A stretch of DNA of 64,000 bases from Candidatus Bathyarchaeota archaeon. Its GTDB lineage: Archaea; Thermoproteota; Bathyarchaeia; Bathyarchaeales; Bathycorpusculaceae. Each line of letters starts with the position of its first letter. Position 1 is the stretch's first letter. The stretch is taken from positions 124,001 through 188,000 of the forward strand of contig JAMDCQ010000013.1 of NCBI GenBank assembly GCA_023488905.1. The letters are read 5' to 3'. This document shows positions 43,242 through 51,031 of this stretch, in pieces. The notes below the pieces were generated by a model. The model did no database searches and was not told where the DNA came from. It worked only from the letters and a program-made list of their open reading frames with translations. The position numbers and the translations under genes are program-made.

Positions 43242-45308
43242 GTGGATACATTGAAGAAAAAAGAGTTCTCAAGCTTCGACATCGCTGCCGCAATTAAAGA
43301 ACACCAAACCGCAATTCAGGATTCAAGAGTGAACAACATCTACCAGTTCAGCGAAAAAACCGTCATATTCAAACTCCACAAAACCGACCGACCCCCCATT
43401 CGCCTCGTTGTAGAAGCGGGCAGACGCCTCCACTCCACCAGCTATGCTGAGGAGAGCCCTGCTGAACCGCCGCCGTTTTGCATGATGCTGCGCAAGTACC
43501 TCCGCGACTCATGGCTCCGTAGCATCGAGCAGTACGCGTTCGAAAGAATTGTCACAGTAACCTTCGAAACTAAGACGGGGCTGCTCAAGTTTGTGGTGGA
43601 ACTCTTCGGAGAAGGCAACATCATAATAACTAACCAGCAAAATATCATCATACAAGCTTTAGCCTTTAAAAAAATGCGTGACCGCGATGTCGTCCGAGGC
43701 GTTGAGTTGGAGCTTCCCCCAGCCATCGGCAAGAACCCCTTTGAAGTCACTCAGCCGGAGCTGGACGAGACACTTAAGAATGCAGGCGAGGGTGAAGTTG
43801 TACGCACGTTGGCGCGGTCTTTGGGTATTGGCGGTGTCTATGCTGAGGAGGCTCTGCTTAGAGCGGGTATCGAGAAGAGTAAACCCTGTAAAGATTTATC
43901 TGCAACTGAAACTTCAGCGATTTTTGGAGCCCTACAAACCTTACTTACACCAGTGCTTGAGGGCAAGTTTGAGCCCAGCATCATCCAAGATGAAGAAGGC
44001 AGCTACCTCGACGTTGTACCGTTTACTCTTAGGCGCTATGAGGGCTGCCCAACGCAAAAGTTCGAGTCCTTCAATGCGGCACTCGACGAGTTTTTCCTGC
44101 GCGTAACTGCCGTTGAGAAAGCGGCTGGCAGTGTAGAGGTGGACAAACTAAAACAGGAAGCCCAGCGGCTCAAGCGAATCGTGGATGAGCAGGAGAAATC
44201 CATCGCTGAAGACGAAAAAAGAACAGAACGTGACAAGCAAATCGGCGACACCATCTATGCGCATTTCCAAGAACTGCAAACCTTCCAAGAGCAGCTGCTT
44301 AAAGCCAACCAGCAGGGCTACGACTGGAAAGCCATAATCGCCCAAGTTATGGTTGCCAAAAAAGCAGGCAAAACTCCGATGATTTATGTGGAGTCGTTTG
44401 ATGGAAAAAATCTTGCCTTAAACTTAGGCATCGATGGTCACCATTTCAGTTTAGTGTTGCGTAAGTCGCTTTTTGATAATGCCAACGAGTATTATGAGCG
44501 TGGGAAGCGGGCGAAAGAGAAAGCTCAAGGTGCCCAAACCGCCCTAAACGAGTCGAAAAAGAAACTCGCAGAAATCGAAGAGGAACTCAAGCGTGCCGAG
44601 GAACTTAAAAGCCTCAAACCCGCCCAAATCGTAGAAGCCCTCGCCAAACGCAAAGAAGAAATGGCTAACAAGCAGTGGTTTGAAAAATTCCGCCATTTCA
44701 CCACATCCGACGGTTTCTTGGTGGTAGCGGGCAAGGACACGGTGAGCAACGAGGTTCTCATCAAGAAGTACACTAAAGAAGAGGATGCGGTTTTTCACGC
44801 TGAAATCACAGGTTCACCTTTCGTTGTCGTAAAAGCTGAGGGTAAACAGGTCAGCGAGGCGGCGCTCAAAGAGGCAGCGGAAGCGGCGGCGTCCTATTCC
44901 CGAGCGTGGCGCGAAAACGCTGGCACAACAGATGTTTACTGGGTTAAAGTCGACCAACTCAGCAAGAGTGGCCCAAGCGGCGAATCCATTCCGCACGGCG
45001 CCTTCTTCGTGGTTGGCAAGCGCAACTGGTACAAGAATACGCCGCTCCGTGTTGCAGTCGGCATAGTGCTGGGCGAAGAAACCAGCTTCGTCGGCGGCCC
45101 CATCGACTCGGTGAAAGCAAAAACCAAAACTTACCTTGTTATTCAGCCGGGGGATTATCAGGGCAAAGAGTTGCTTCAAATGATTATGCGGTCACTGACG
45201 TTAAAACTAAGTAAGGAACAGCGCGAAAAAGCAGGCAAAACCTCGATTGAGCAGGTTCGCGAGTTTGTCCCCTACACCAAAGGCGCCATTAACCTAAAAG
45301 CAGCCTAA
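43242..45308 (+). CDS. NFACT-family ribosome quality-control protein (Rqc2/NEMF-like)
   Basis: 688 residues from GTG 43242. NFACT-N domain: KKEFSSFDIAAAIKEHQ at the start, IYQFSEKTVIFKLHK near 35, and RDRDVVRGVELELPPAIGKNPF near 145. A long charged coiled coil covers about 290-345 and again 410-470. The NFACT-R domain starts at WFEKFRHFTTSDGFLVVAGKD near 478, with SGPSGESIPHGAFFVVGKRN near 575. Family members bind stalled 60S/50S-tRNA complexes and, in archaea and bacteria, promote tailing of nascent chains. No zinc knuckle is visible. It stands alone on the plus strand next to the island. Confidence 0.93.
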   Translation: MDTLKKKEFSSFDIAAAIKEHQTAIQDSRVNNIYQFSEKTVIFKLHKTDRPPIRLVVEAGRRLHSTSYAEESPAEPPPFCMMLRKYLRDSWLRSIEQYAFERIVTVTFETKTGLLKFVVELFGEGNIIITNQQNIIIQALAFKKMRDRDVVRGVELELPPAIGKNPFEVTQPELDETLKNAGEGEVVRTLARSLGIGGVYAEEALLRAGIEKSKPCKDLSATETSAIFGALQTLLTPVLEGKFEPSIIQDEEGSYLDVVPFTLRRYEGCPTQKFESFNAALDEFFLRVTAVEKAAGSVEVDKLKQEAQRLKRIVDEQEKSIAEDEKRTERDKQIGDTIYAHFQELQTFQEQLLKANQQGYDWKAIIAQVMVAKKAGKTPMIYVESFDGKNLALNLGIDGHHFSLVLRKSLFDNANEYYERGKRAKEKAQGAQTALNESKKKLAEIEEELKRAEELKSLKPAQIVEALAKRKEEMANKQWFEKFRHFTTSDGFLVVAGKDTVSNEVLIKKYTKEEDAVFHAEITGSPFVVVKAEGKQVSEAALKEAAEAAASYSRAWRENAGTTDVYWVKVDQLSKSGPSGESIPHGAFFVVGKRNWYKNTPLRVAVGIVLGEETSFVGGPIDSVKAKTKTYLVIQPGDYQGKELLQMIMRSLTLKLSKEQREKAGKTSIEQVREFVPYTKGAINLKAA

Positions 45309-45351
45309 CCGCTTCAGCCGACTGAGACATACATCAAATCAGCGTTTGATG

Positions 45352-45510
45352 TCATGGTACATTATATCGGGTTGTCGTTGGAGTCAGCACCAAAGAGGAG
45401 TCCCAACCGACTGAGCCTTCGGAATCCACTGTTTGAATGTTCCACGCGGTTCCCGTCCACTCGGCGAGCTTTAAATCAACGTTGGTGAGGTCGGCGCCAC
45501 GCACTATCAT
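45352..45510 (-). pseudogene. remnant of a repeat-type surface protein
   Basis: A 52-codon frame starting ATG 45510 reads MIVRGADLTNVDLKLAEWTG, continues TAWNIQTVDSEGSVGWDSSL and ends TTTRYNVP. The phrase W-T-G-x-x-W-x-I-Q-T-V-D is the repeating unit of large archaeal beta-propeller-type secreted proteins. Only one unit is left, without signal peptide, so it is a decayed fragment. It directly follows another broken frame (45510-45704). Confidence 0.45.
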
Positions 45511-45704
45511 CAACCAATACATAACTCAAACCATTTTGTAGGGCCCCCACACATCAACGTTATTTCTGGCTCGTGATAGTGGTCGTATTTGGCCAGTAGG
45601 AATTTCTCAACTATTTCTGCGGCAGAACCGCCGTTCCCTCTTACAACAAAAACCTTATGCCTATGTCTTAAGACAGCTTCAATTTCGCCCTTGCGTTTTC
45701 CAGA
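45510..45704 (-). pseudogene. open fragment of an unrecognised gene, no start
   Basis: A 64-codon open stretch on the minus strand after an in-frame TGA reads GKRKGEIEAVLRHRHKVFVV, then RGNGGSAAEIVEKFLLAKYD, then LMCGGPTKWFELCIG before TGA. The composition is protein-like, but no ATG, GTG or TTG precedes it. Its stop shares a base with the ATG of the next fragment. Probably a gene remnant. Family not recognised. Confidence 0.35.
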
Positions 45705-45749
45705 TCAGTCTATGCTGCTTCTATTACAGCAAATGTTGACGATATTTGT

Positions 45750-45785
45750 TGCTCTCAGAGAGGACCCTCCCCCTATAAAAAGGCA
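45750..45785 (-). repeat. TATA/G-rich intergenic module, copy 4
   Basis: On the minus strand TGCCTTTTTATAGGGGGAGGG is followed by TCCTCTCTGAGAGCAACA. It shares the TGCC-TTTNNATA-GGGG-GAGAGCA layout with the copy at 52092-52130 and the string inside cbiT. Positioned divergently from the GyrI-like gene. Confidence 0.6.
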
Positions 45786-45865
45786 CAAAGCAGGCACAGC
45801 TAACTAGGTCTTGGGACGACAATTATTTATTTTCAAAAGCATAGAAAAACAGTGGAGCGGTAGTT

Positions 45866-46468
45866 TTGGATAAGGCTGACTTAGAAAAAGGACGCAAAGA
45901 CCTCTACAGGCCCTCACCAAAAGAGGTTTCATTCGTGGAAGTTCCCGACATGAACTTCCTCTTGATAGACGGCGAAGGTGCACCTTCCTCTAAGGAGTAC
46001 ATGGATGCAGTGCAAACCCTCTACCCACTCGCTTACACACTCAAATTCATGGTCAAAAAGGGCAAAGCAGTCGACTATGGCGTGATGCCCCTTGAAGGCT
46101 TATGGTGGATGGATGACATGACCCAGTTCAGCGTGGAGCGCAAGGATGAGTGGAAGTGGACGGCGATGATTATGCAGCCCAAATACGTCACCCAAGACGA
46201 CTTCAAGCTGGCGTTGGAGCAGGTGAAAAAGAAAAACCTCCCCGCCATAGGCAAAGTGCGCTTCGAAGTTTTCCATGAGGGTAAAGCGGCGCAGATCATG
46301 CACATCGGACCCTACTCGGACGAAGCGGCAAACATCCAGAAAATCCACGCCGCCATCAAAGCAGCAGGGCACCAACTAAGCGGGAAACACCACGAAATCT
46401 ACCTCGGCGACCCCCGGAAGACAGCGCAAGAGAAACTCAAAACTGTGCTACGCCAACCAATGAAGTAG
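45866..46468 (+). CDS. GyrI-like small-molecule-binding protein
   Basis: 200 residues from a TTG at 45866, with GGAGCGG about ten bases before it. The sequence follows the GyrI-like/SOUL-type ligand-binding layout: FVEVPDMNFLLIDGEGAPSS near 24, then YGVMPLEGLWWMDD near 72, WTAMIMQPKYVT near 95, and the repeated half AAQIMHIGPYSDEAANIQKI near 146 with HEIYLGDPRKT near 177. Such domains bind aromatic or cationic small molecules. There is no DNA-binding domain attached, so it is not a complete regulator. Ligand unknown. Confidence 0.8.
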   Translation: MDKADLEKGRKDLYRPSPKEVSFVEVPDMNFLLIDGEGAPSSKEYMDAVQTLYPLAYTLKFMVKKGKAVDYGVMPLEGLWWMDDMTQFSVERKDEWKWTAMIMQPKYVTQDDFKLALEQVKKKNLPAIGKVRFEVFHEGKAAQIMHIGPYSDEAANIQKIHAAIKAAGHQLSGKHHEIYLGDPRKTAQEKLKTVLRQPMK

Positions 46469-46469
46469 G

Positions 46470-47012
46470 TTACACGAAAGTTTTGCTCCAGCTAGTGCTT
46501 CCGTCTTCGAAAGCTGCATAAGCAGTTTCGAGTTCGTAGAGGCATCCGTTAAGGTATGTATAAGTTGCCTTTGTGTAGCCTGTCTGCTCATTGAAATCAA
46601 CGCTTACAAAAGCCTCAACCCGAAAGTAATAGGACGCCATCGAACCCTGAGTGTTAGCTGGATACGCCCCGCATCTTGAAATTCTCTCGATGTAGTTTTC
46701 ACGCCATGATAGGGTGCTATTGTAGATGCCGTAAATTTTCAGCCAATCAATATTGTTGATGTTTTCTTGTTTAAGGGTCCATTCGTACACTACGTACTTG
46801 TAGGGGCTTTCGGTTGCCGCTGGAGAAGCTGCAGGTGTAGTGGCTGTTTTTGGTGTAGGCGTGGGGTTGGCTTCGGTTGCTGGTTGCGTTGGGTTAGTTT
46901 TGGGCGGATTGATTAAATCGATTTCACCCTGCAAGTAAGCAAATCCAGCAATAACCACGACTACGTTGATTAGCATCACAACAAGTATGGCGTAACCGAC
47001 TTTGTTATCCAC
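46470..47012 (-). CDS. membrane-anchored secreted protein, function unknown
   Basis: 180 residues. N-terminal helix VGYAILVVMLINVVVVIAGF, then a Pro/Thr/Ala-rich linker (NPTPTPKTATTPAASPAATE) and an ectodomain of about 110 residues containing two cysteines (RISRCGAY and NGCLYELE) that could form a disulfide. The plan resembles the protein at 34731-35228 without clear sequence identity. Its stop lies one base from the GyrI-like gene on the opposite strand. Confidence 0.6.
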   Translation of the reverse strand: MDNKVGYAILVVMLINVVVVIAGFAYLQGEIDLINPPKTNPTQPATEANPTPTPKTATTPAASPAATESPYKYVVYEWTLKQENINNIDWLKIYGIYNSTLSWRENYIERISRCGAYPANTQGSMASYYFRVEAFVSVDFNEQTGYTKATYTYLNGCLYELETAYAAFEDGSTSWSKTFV

Positions 47013-47065
47013 TCATATTCGCCTAAGTAACTTACATCAAAGTTAGGCTATAGGCTATATTAGAT

Positions 47066-47557
47066 TTACGAGATTTTCTTAGCTAACTCGGCAATTTGAT
47101 CTCTAAACCGCTGCCGCATTTTAGTGAAACGCATCGCAGCAGACGGATGGATTACCTCAAAGTACTGGATACCCTCAACTCGGGGTGTATCCTTCGCAGA
47201 AGCACCTAACAACACAATGATTTTGGGCTTAATTATGCCAATCTGCTCAGAAAGATACGGGAGACAAGCCTCAACCTCGTCGGGGTAGGGTTTGCGGTTC
47301 TGCGGCGAAGTGTGCTTAACAATGTTGGTTATGTAGACATCTTCGCGTTTTATGCCGAATTCGGCGAGGGTTTTGGTGAGGTATTTTCCTGCGCGGCCCA
47401 CAAAGGGTCTGCCCTGTTCGTCTTCGTCGGCGCCGGGGTTCTGCCCCACAAACATCACAGTTGCATTCAGCGGTCCTTCGCCTGGGACTCCATGTTTGGC
47501 GTCTTGCCAGAGGCGGCATTTTCTGCAAGCGTAAACTTGAAGGTTTATCTCTTCCAT
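47066..47557 (-). CDS. family-4 uracil-DNA glycosylase with a Cys-to-His cluster ligand
   Basis: Removes uracil from DNA in base-excision repair. 163 residues from ATG 47557, the start that gives family length. Motif A MFVGQNPGADEDEQGRPFVG near residue 35 and motif B VIHPSAAMRF near 141 are present. The 4Fe-4S ligands of the family are normally four Cys. Here Cys11 and Cys14 (ACRKCRLW) and Cys98 (EACLPYL) are kept, but the third position is His82 in NIVKHTSPQNRKP. The 82-to-98 spacing equals the usual Cys-Cys spacing. The cluster may be 3Cys/1His or absent. Confidence 0.88.
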   Translation of the reverse strand: MEEINLQVYACRKCRLWQDAKHGVPGEGPLNATVMFVGQNPGADEDEQGRPFVGRAGKYLTKTLAEFGIKREDVYITNIVKHTSPQNRKPYPDEVEACLPYLSEQIGIIKPKIIVLLGASAKDTPRVEGIQYFEVIHPSAAMRFTKMRQRFRDQIAELAKKIS

Positions 47558-47676
47558 ACTCAACGGTTTTCGCCTTGTTGTTGGAATGTTACAGCAACAC
47601 AACCTTAAAAAATTCCCTCCCTCTTCTAGTGTCAAGTCCTAGCCACTGTAGCAGGCAAGGGCGCAAGCGTGGTTTT

Positions 47677-47976
47677 ATGGCTGCCGAATCGATTTCAGAA
47701 TCGCTCATCGCGAGCGCAGTTCGGGTTCTTCTGAGGGTAGCGTTTGCTTTTGAACCCTTAGCACCCACAGCCATAACTGTACTAATGAATCAGCAGTTAC
47801 ACCGCTACAAGGAAGCAGGTATAGTCAGCAGCTACAAAACCCACACCAAACGCCTCGGCAAGTACCATTACCGCATCGTGATGGATTTGGATTTGACGGG
47901 TATGCAGGCGGTTCACTTGTTAGGTAACATTTTCCCAGAGCAGTTAAGCCGTTATGGGAGGTGGTTCCATGACTGA
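47677..47976 (+). CDS. small conserved-looking protein, function unknown
   Basis: 99 residues from ATG 47677. Sequence further upstream in the same frame is antisense to the glycosylase gene and not adopted. AVRVLLRVAFAFEPLAPTAI is hydrophobic but not clearly membrane-spanning. QQLHRYKEAGIVSSYKTHTKR and LGKYHYRIVMDLDLTG are the informative parts. The gene overlaps the next small gene by 8 bp, which suggests both are real and co-translated. Confidence 0.45.
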   Translation: MAAESISESLIASAVRVLLRVAFAFEPLAPTAITVLMNQQLHRYKEAGIVSSYKTHTKRLGKYHYRIVMDLDLTGMQAVHLLGNIFPEQLSRYGRWFHD

Positions 47977-48115
47977 AGGGAAGAAAGGGCGCCTCAAACT
48001 CACCGTAGAAGTAGAAGTTAACGAGGAATTGATGGATGTCGTCAAAGAAGCCATGTCTAAGGCGTCAAGCAGAATCCCCGACATGATGCGCCGAGGCGAA
48101 AACAAACAGCAATAG
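47969..48115 (+). CDS. 48-residue charged small protein
   Basis: ATG 47969 to TAG 48115. The protein is MTEGKKGRLKLTVEVEVNEE followed by LMDVVKEAMSKASSRIPDMM and RRGENKQQ. A GGGAGG ribosome-binding sequence lies at 47956-47961. The pattern is one beta strand and one amphipathic helix. The start overlaps the end of the preceding small gene. Function unknown. Confidence 0.5.
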   Translation: MTEGKKGRLKLTVEVEVNEELMDVVKEAMSKASSRIPDMMRRGENKQQ

Positions 48116-48119
48116 GCAG

Positions 48120-48350
48120 TTATATTTCGCAGGCTTTCTGCAGAACCTTAGCGGTTAAGTCGTCGCGGACACGTTCCGCTTCCAATTCAGCCTCTTTTTT
48201 GGGCAACCTCAATTTTTTGATATGCTTCTGCGTGTGGGTTTCTATGGCGAGGCTCATTTTTTTAACGTTCGGGATGAGAAGAATTTTTTCTCCACAGAAG
48301 CATTCAACCACTGGCAGATGGCGGGCGTCATCCTTTTTCTTTTTGGGCAC
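48120..48350 (-). CDS. small possible zinc-binding protein
   Basis: 76 residues. A Lys-rich start (MPKKKKDDARHLPVV) is followed by ECFCGEKILLIPN and, 14 residues on, IETHTQKHIKK. The Cys-x-Cys / His-x(3)-His layout could hold one zinc. A helical Glu/Lys region closes the protein. Convergent with the 48-residue gene, 4 bp apart. TATA-like ATTTTATAAACC sits upstream on the reverse orientation. Family not recognised. Confidence 0.5.
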   Translation of the reverse strand: MPKKKKDDARHLPVVECFCGEKILLIPNVKKMSLAIETHTQKHIKKLRLPKKEAELEAERVRDDLTAKVLQKACEI

Positions 48351-48440
48351 TGCGTTATCCTCGAGACATTTTGTATAGCGAATTTTTTATTTTATAAACC
48401 TTTAGAGAAGACGGCGCTGCAACGCTTTTGTTGTACATTT

Positions 48441-48493
48441 AGGCTAACCCACACTTTGTCTCTTTATTTGCTGTTTCGCAGGCAGGTTAGCCT
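48441..48493. repeat. 9-bp inverted repeat with 35-base loop
   Basis: AGGCTAACC (48441-48449) and GGTTAGCCT (48485-48493) are perfect reverse complements, flanking a T/C-rich loop, in the promoter region of the zinc-ribbon gene. Could be an operator or a structured leader. No function is shown. Confidence 0.45.
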
Positions 48494-48527
48494 TTAGATT
48501 TATTAGGCAAAAAAGCGCAGTAGAAAC

Positions 48528-49254
48528 ATGATAGCTATGCCTTATTGTGAAAACTGTGGATCACAAGTCAGCGCCAACGCCAAGTTCTGCGGCGCAGTTC
48601 GAACCTCACCCACTCAAACCCAACAACCGTCACAAACACCAACTAAACCCCAAGCCGCCCCAAAACGGGAACGCTTAAACTACTACTCACCCCCCGACCC
48701 GCGCACTATTCCGTCTGCGCCTCTACCCACCGCTGGCGCCCAACCCCCAAGTTATCAGGCTCCGCCTCGACAGGCGCAACCACCAAGCTATCAAACTCCT
48801 CCAGCCTACGCTCAAGCCCCAGTGCAACCCCAACCCGCACCCTCAGCGGCACCGATGCAGCAATCTAGCGGCGAAGTCACCATCGGCGTAATCCACTTCC
48901 GACGCATGAAATCCCTAGGCCGCTACGACTCCTTTGCGGGTGTAGTGACTAATCAACGCATGATCTTTGCCACCTTAACCTCTAAGATGCTTAGTGATGC
49001 GGCTATGCAGGGCACGTGACCAAGCTAAAGCCGAGGGCAAGGGCTTTTTTGGGCAATGGGCAGACCAGATGCGAGGTACCTTCGGCTACACCAACCGCTA
49101 CCTCTCCATGGCACCCGACGCGGTTCTCTCAGAAACCCCCGGCAACTTCGCCCTCCAAAACAACACCATAAGCGAAATCAAAGTCCACCTAAAAGGGCAA
49201 CACCAAAACGATGGCCCACGCGAGTTCGAAGCCTTCGCAATTTTAAAAAGATAA
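48528..49254 (+). pseudogene. zinc-ribbon / Pro-Gln-rich protein gene with a frameshift
   Basis: Starts MPYCENCGSQVSANAKFCGA (after a possible upstream MIA), a zinc ribbon. The second Cys pair is incomplete: the sequence continues VRTSP instead of CG. A ~100-residue Pro/Gln/Ala linker with repeats of QPPSYQ follows. Then comes a globular part from GEVTIGVIHFRRMKSLGRYD. At about 49010-49012 (a GGG run) the frame ends GT-stop, while the +1 frame continues ARDQAKAEGKGFFGQWADQM through to 49254. Dropping one G restores a single protein. Either a recent mutation or a base-calling error. Confidence 0.75.
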
Positions 49255-49433
49255 GCCGCTTCATCCTCGGAAATGCCGTAGATGTTTACGTAGTGTTTTT
49301 TGGGAACCACCAGCGTGTGGCCTTCGTTGACTGGGCGGTTACTCAAAAAAGCCACGACCCATTCATCTTCATAGATCAAGTTTGCAGGTGCCTCTTTTTG
49401 GATTATTTTACAGAAAATGCAGTTTTCAGTCAT
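49230..49433 (-). pseudogene. HIT-family hydrolase gene lacking its 3' half
   Basis: ATG 49433 opens an unmistakable HIT protein: MTENCIFCKIIQKEAPANLI, then YEDEWVVAFLSNRPVNEGHT and LVVPKKHYVN, to about residue 68 (LFKIAKA). HIT proteins are ~140 residues and need the C-terminal His-x-His-x-His active site. Here homology stops at 49230, exactly where the convergent zinc-ribbon gene ends. The frame stays open to 49098, but that part is the antisense of the neighbour. The catalytic motif is missing, so the gene is truncated, probably by a deletion that joined the two genes' 3' ends. Confidence 0.8.
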
Positions 49434-49503
49434 GGAGTCATACCTTTCAGGGGTTTAGTGGTAGGAGATTGCTTTTATAGAATTTACTGTTTGAATATTA
49501 GTT

Positions 49504-50526
49504 ATGGATACTTTAGTGGATGATATCGGTAGTTTCCCCTTGCCAGCGGGAATCAGAAGAGATGACTACGCCAGAGCCTATGAACAGGCCAGAGAAGCCA
49601 TAACCAAAGGCGAAGACCCCGCAAGCGACGAATTCGTACAAAGAACATTCTGCGATACAGTCGTCGAGTCTTTTAAGCGAAAATTGGCTACGGGCTTGGA
49701 TGTGGTGAATTTTCCCCAGCATTTCAGTGGGCTTAGGCAGGTCGGCGACGCCATCCACGAAGCCATGGCAGTGGGCTCATTTGTGGTGCCCAAAGAAAAA
49801 GCGTTCCTGCCAGAAATTTATGTGCTAAATAAAGAAGCAAAACAACTAAGCGAGGAATTTGGCAGAAAAATCCAGCTGCGGGTTTCCATTTTTGGTCCAT
49901 TAGAACAGTACCTAAACGAGGTCGGCGCCACAGCTTACCCCGACGTGCTAGAGGGTTTCGCTGAAACAATCAACCGCTTCGCCAAAAACAGCATCCTAAA
50001 CAACAAATACATAGAAACCAAAGTAGTCTCAATCGATGAACCCAGCCTCGGCCACAGCAGCTTCACAGGCACCCCTGAACTTATCAGAGAAACGTTGGAG
50101 AAAGCCTACGCCTTTCAAGGTCCAATCAGGCAGATTCATTTGCATTTTGCCTCTGGCATCCACGACTTGCTCTCCGTGAAAGGTTTGGATGTCGTGTCAT
50201 TTGAGTATGCAGCTTCCCCCAAAAACATCACCGCCGTATCCAAATCCATGCTGGAACAGGCGGACAAGCGAATCCGCGTGGGCATAACCCGAACCGACAT
50301 CGACGCGATATGGGCGGAACTCTATGAGAAAGGCGTAACCCAGCCGACAGCCGAACAGCTCGTTGAGCCCATAGAAACCATAAAGGCGCGGTATCGGTTT
50401 GCTAAAGAAAAGTATGGGGAGCGGATGACGTTTACGGGTCCTGACTGCGGTTTGGGTAGTTGGCCCAGCCAAGACGCCGCCGCATTGGTACTCGAAAGGG
50501 CAGTGAAAACAGCAAAAAACCAGTAA
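49504..50526 (+). CDS. archaeal core methionine synthase (MetE C-terminal type)
   Basis: 340 residues, only the catalytic half of bacterial MetE. Starts LVDDIGSFPLPAGIRRDDYA. FSGLRQVGD-type loop near 74, SIDEPSLG near 177. Zinc ligands by position: His212 and residue 214 (IHLHFASG), Glu234 (FEYA) and Cys315 (GPDCGLGSW). In most homologues residue 214 is Cys (His-x-Cys); here it is His. Characterised archaeal and bacterial core MetE enzymes take methyl groups from corrinoid donors, not folate, which would suit the corrinoid genes in this window. ATG start, divergent from the HIT remnant. Confidence 0.9.
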   Translation: MDTLVDDIGSFPLPAGIRRDDYARAYEQAREAITKGEDPASDEFVQRTFCDTVVESFKRKLATGLDVVNFPQHFSGLRQVGDAIHEAMAVGSFVVPKEKAFLPEIYVLNKEAKQLSEEFGRKIQLRVSIFGPLEQYLNEVGATAYPDVLEGFAETINRFAKNSILNNKYIETKVVSIDEPSLGHSSFTGTPELIRETLEKAYAFQGPIRQIHLHFASGIHDLLSVKGLDVVSFEYAASPKNITAVSKSMLEQADKRIRVGITRTDIDAIWAELYEKGVTQPTAEQLVEPIETIKARYRFAKEKYGERMTFTGPDCGLGSWPSQDAAALVLERAVKTAKNQ

Positions 50527-50589
50527 ATAATTTCACAGTACCAACAGCATAAGTATCACTTTAACTTATGTAATAGTCGTAGAAAACGT

Positions 50590-50871
50590 ATGGACAAAGA
50601 ATTCATCGTCGTCAACGTAACCAAAAAAGGGCAAGTGACAATCCCAAAACAACTAAGAGACAAATACGGCATAAAAAACAAAGTTCTCGTCGAAGAAGCG
50701 CCAGACAAAAAAGGAATCCGATTCAAACCCCTGCCCTCACCTCACGACGCATTTGGCTCACTAAAACATCTCTACCCTGAAAAAACCGCCAGAGAAATCA
50801 TAGAAGAAGGAAGAAAAGAGGACTATGAAAGAGAAAAAAGGTTGCTGAAAAATTGGCGGAGACGCACGTAA
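50590..50871 (+). CDS. AbrB/SpoVT-type DNA-binding protein (antitoxin-like)
   Basis: 93 residues. The swapped-hairpin domain reads VNVTKKGQVTIPKQLRDKYG, then NKVLVEEAPDKKGIRFKPL. The charged C-terminal half (PEKTAREIIEEGRKEDYERE) resembles the toxin-binding tail of VapB-type antitoxins. No PIN-domain toxin is next to it, so it is an orphan or a stand-alone regulator. A promoter-like TTTAACTTATG lies about 25-30 bases upstream. Confidence 0.85.
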   Translation: MDKEFIVVNVTKKGQVTIPKQLRDKYGIKNKVLVEEAPDKKGIRFKPLPSPHDAFGSLKHLYPEKTAREIIEEGRKEDYEREKRLLKNWRRRT

Positions 50872-51031
50872 AAACTAAAAACTTTGATTTAGTTCCAACG
50901 TTCGTTGATGAAAAGTCTTAGCGGTGACGGCTCGGTTGTGGTGCCGAACTGCGGTGTTATGGCGGGTTTTTTGCGTAGGGGCGGTGCTGGCATCGGGCTG
51001 GGCGGTTCCAGTTCAACGGGGATTTTGTTTA

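Noticed and set aside
47461-47676. Longer form of the 99-residue protein
   Set aside because: The extra 72 codons lie antisense to the glycosylase gene and look like a shadow of it.
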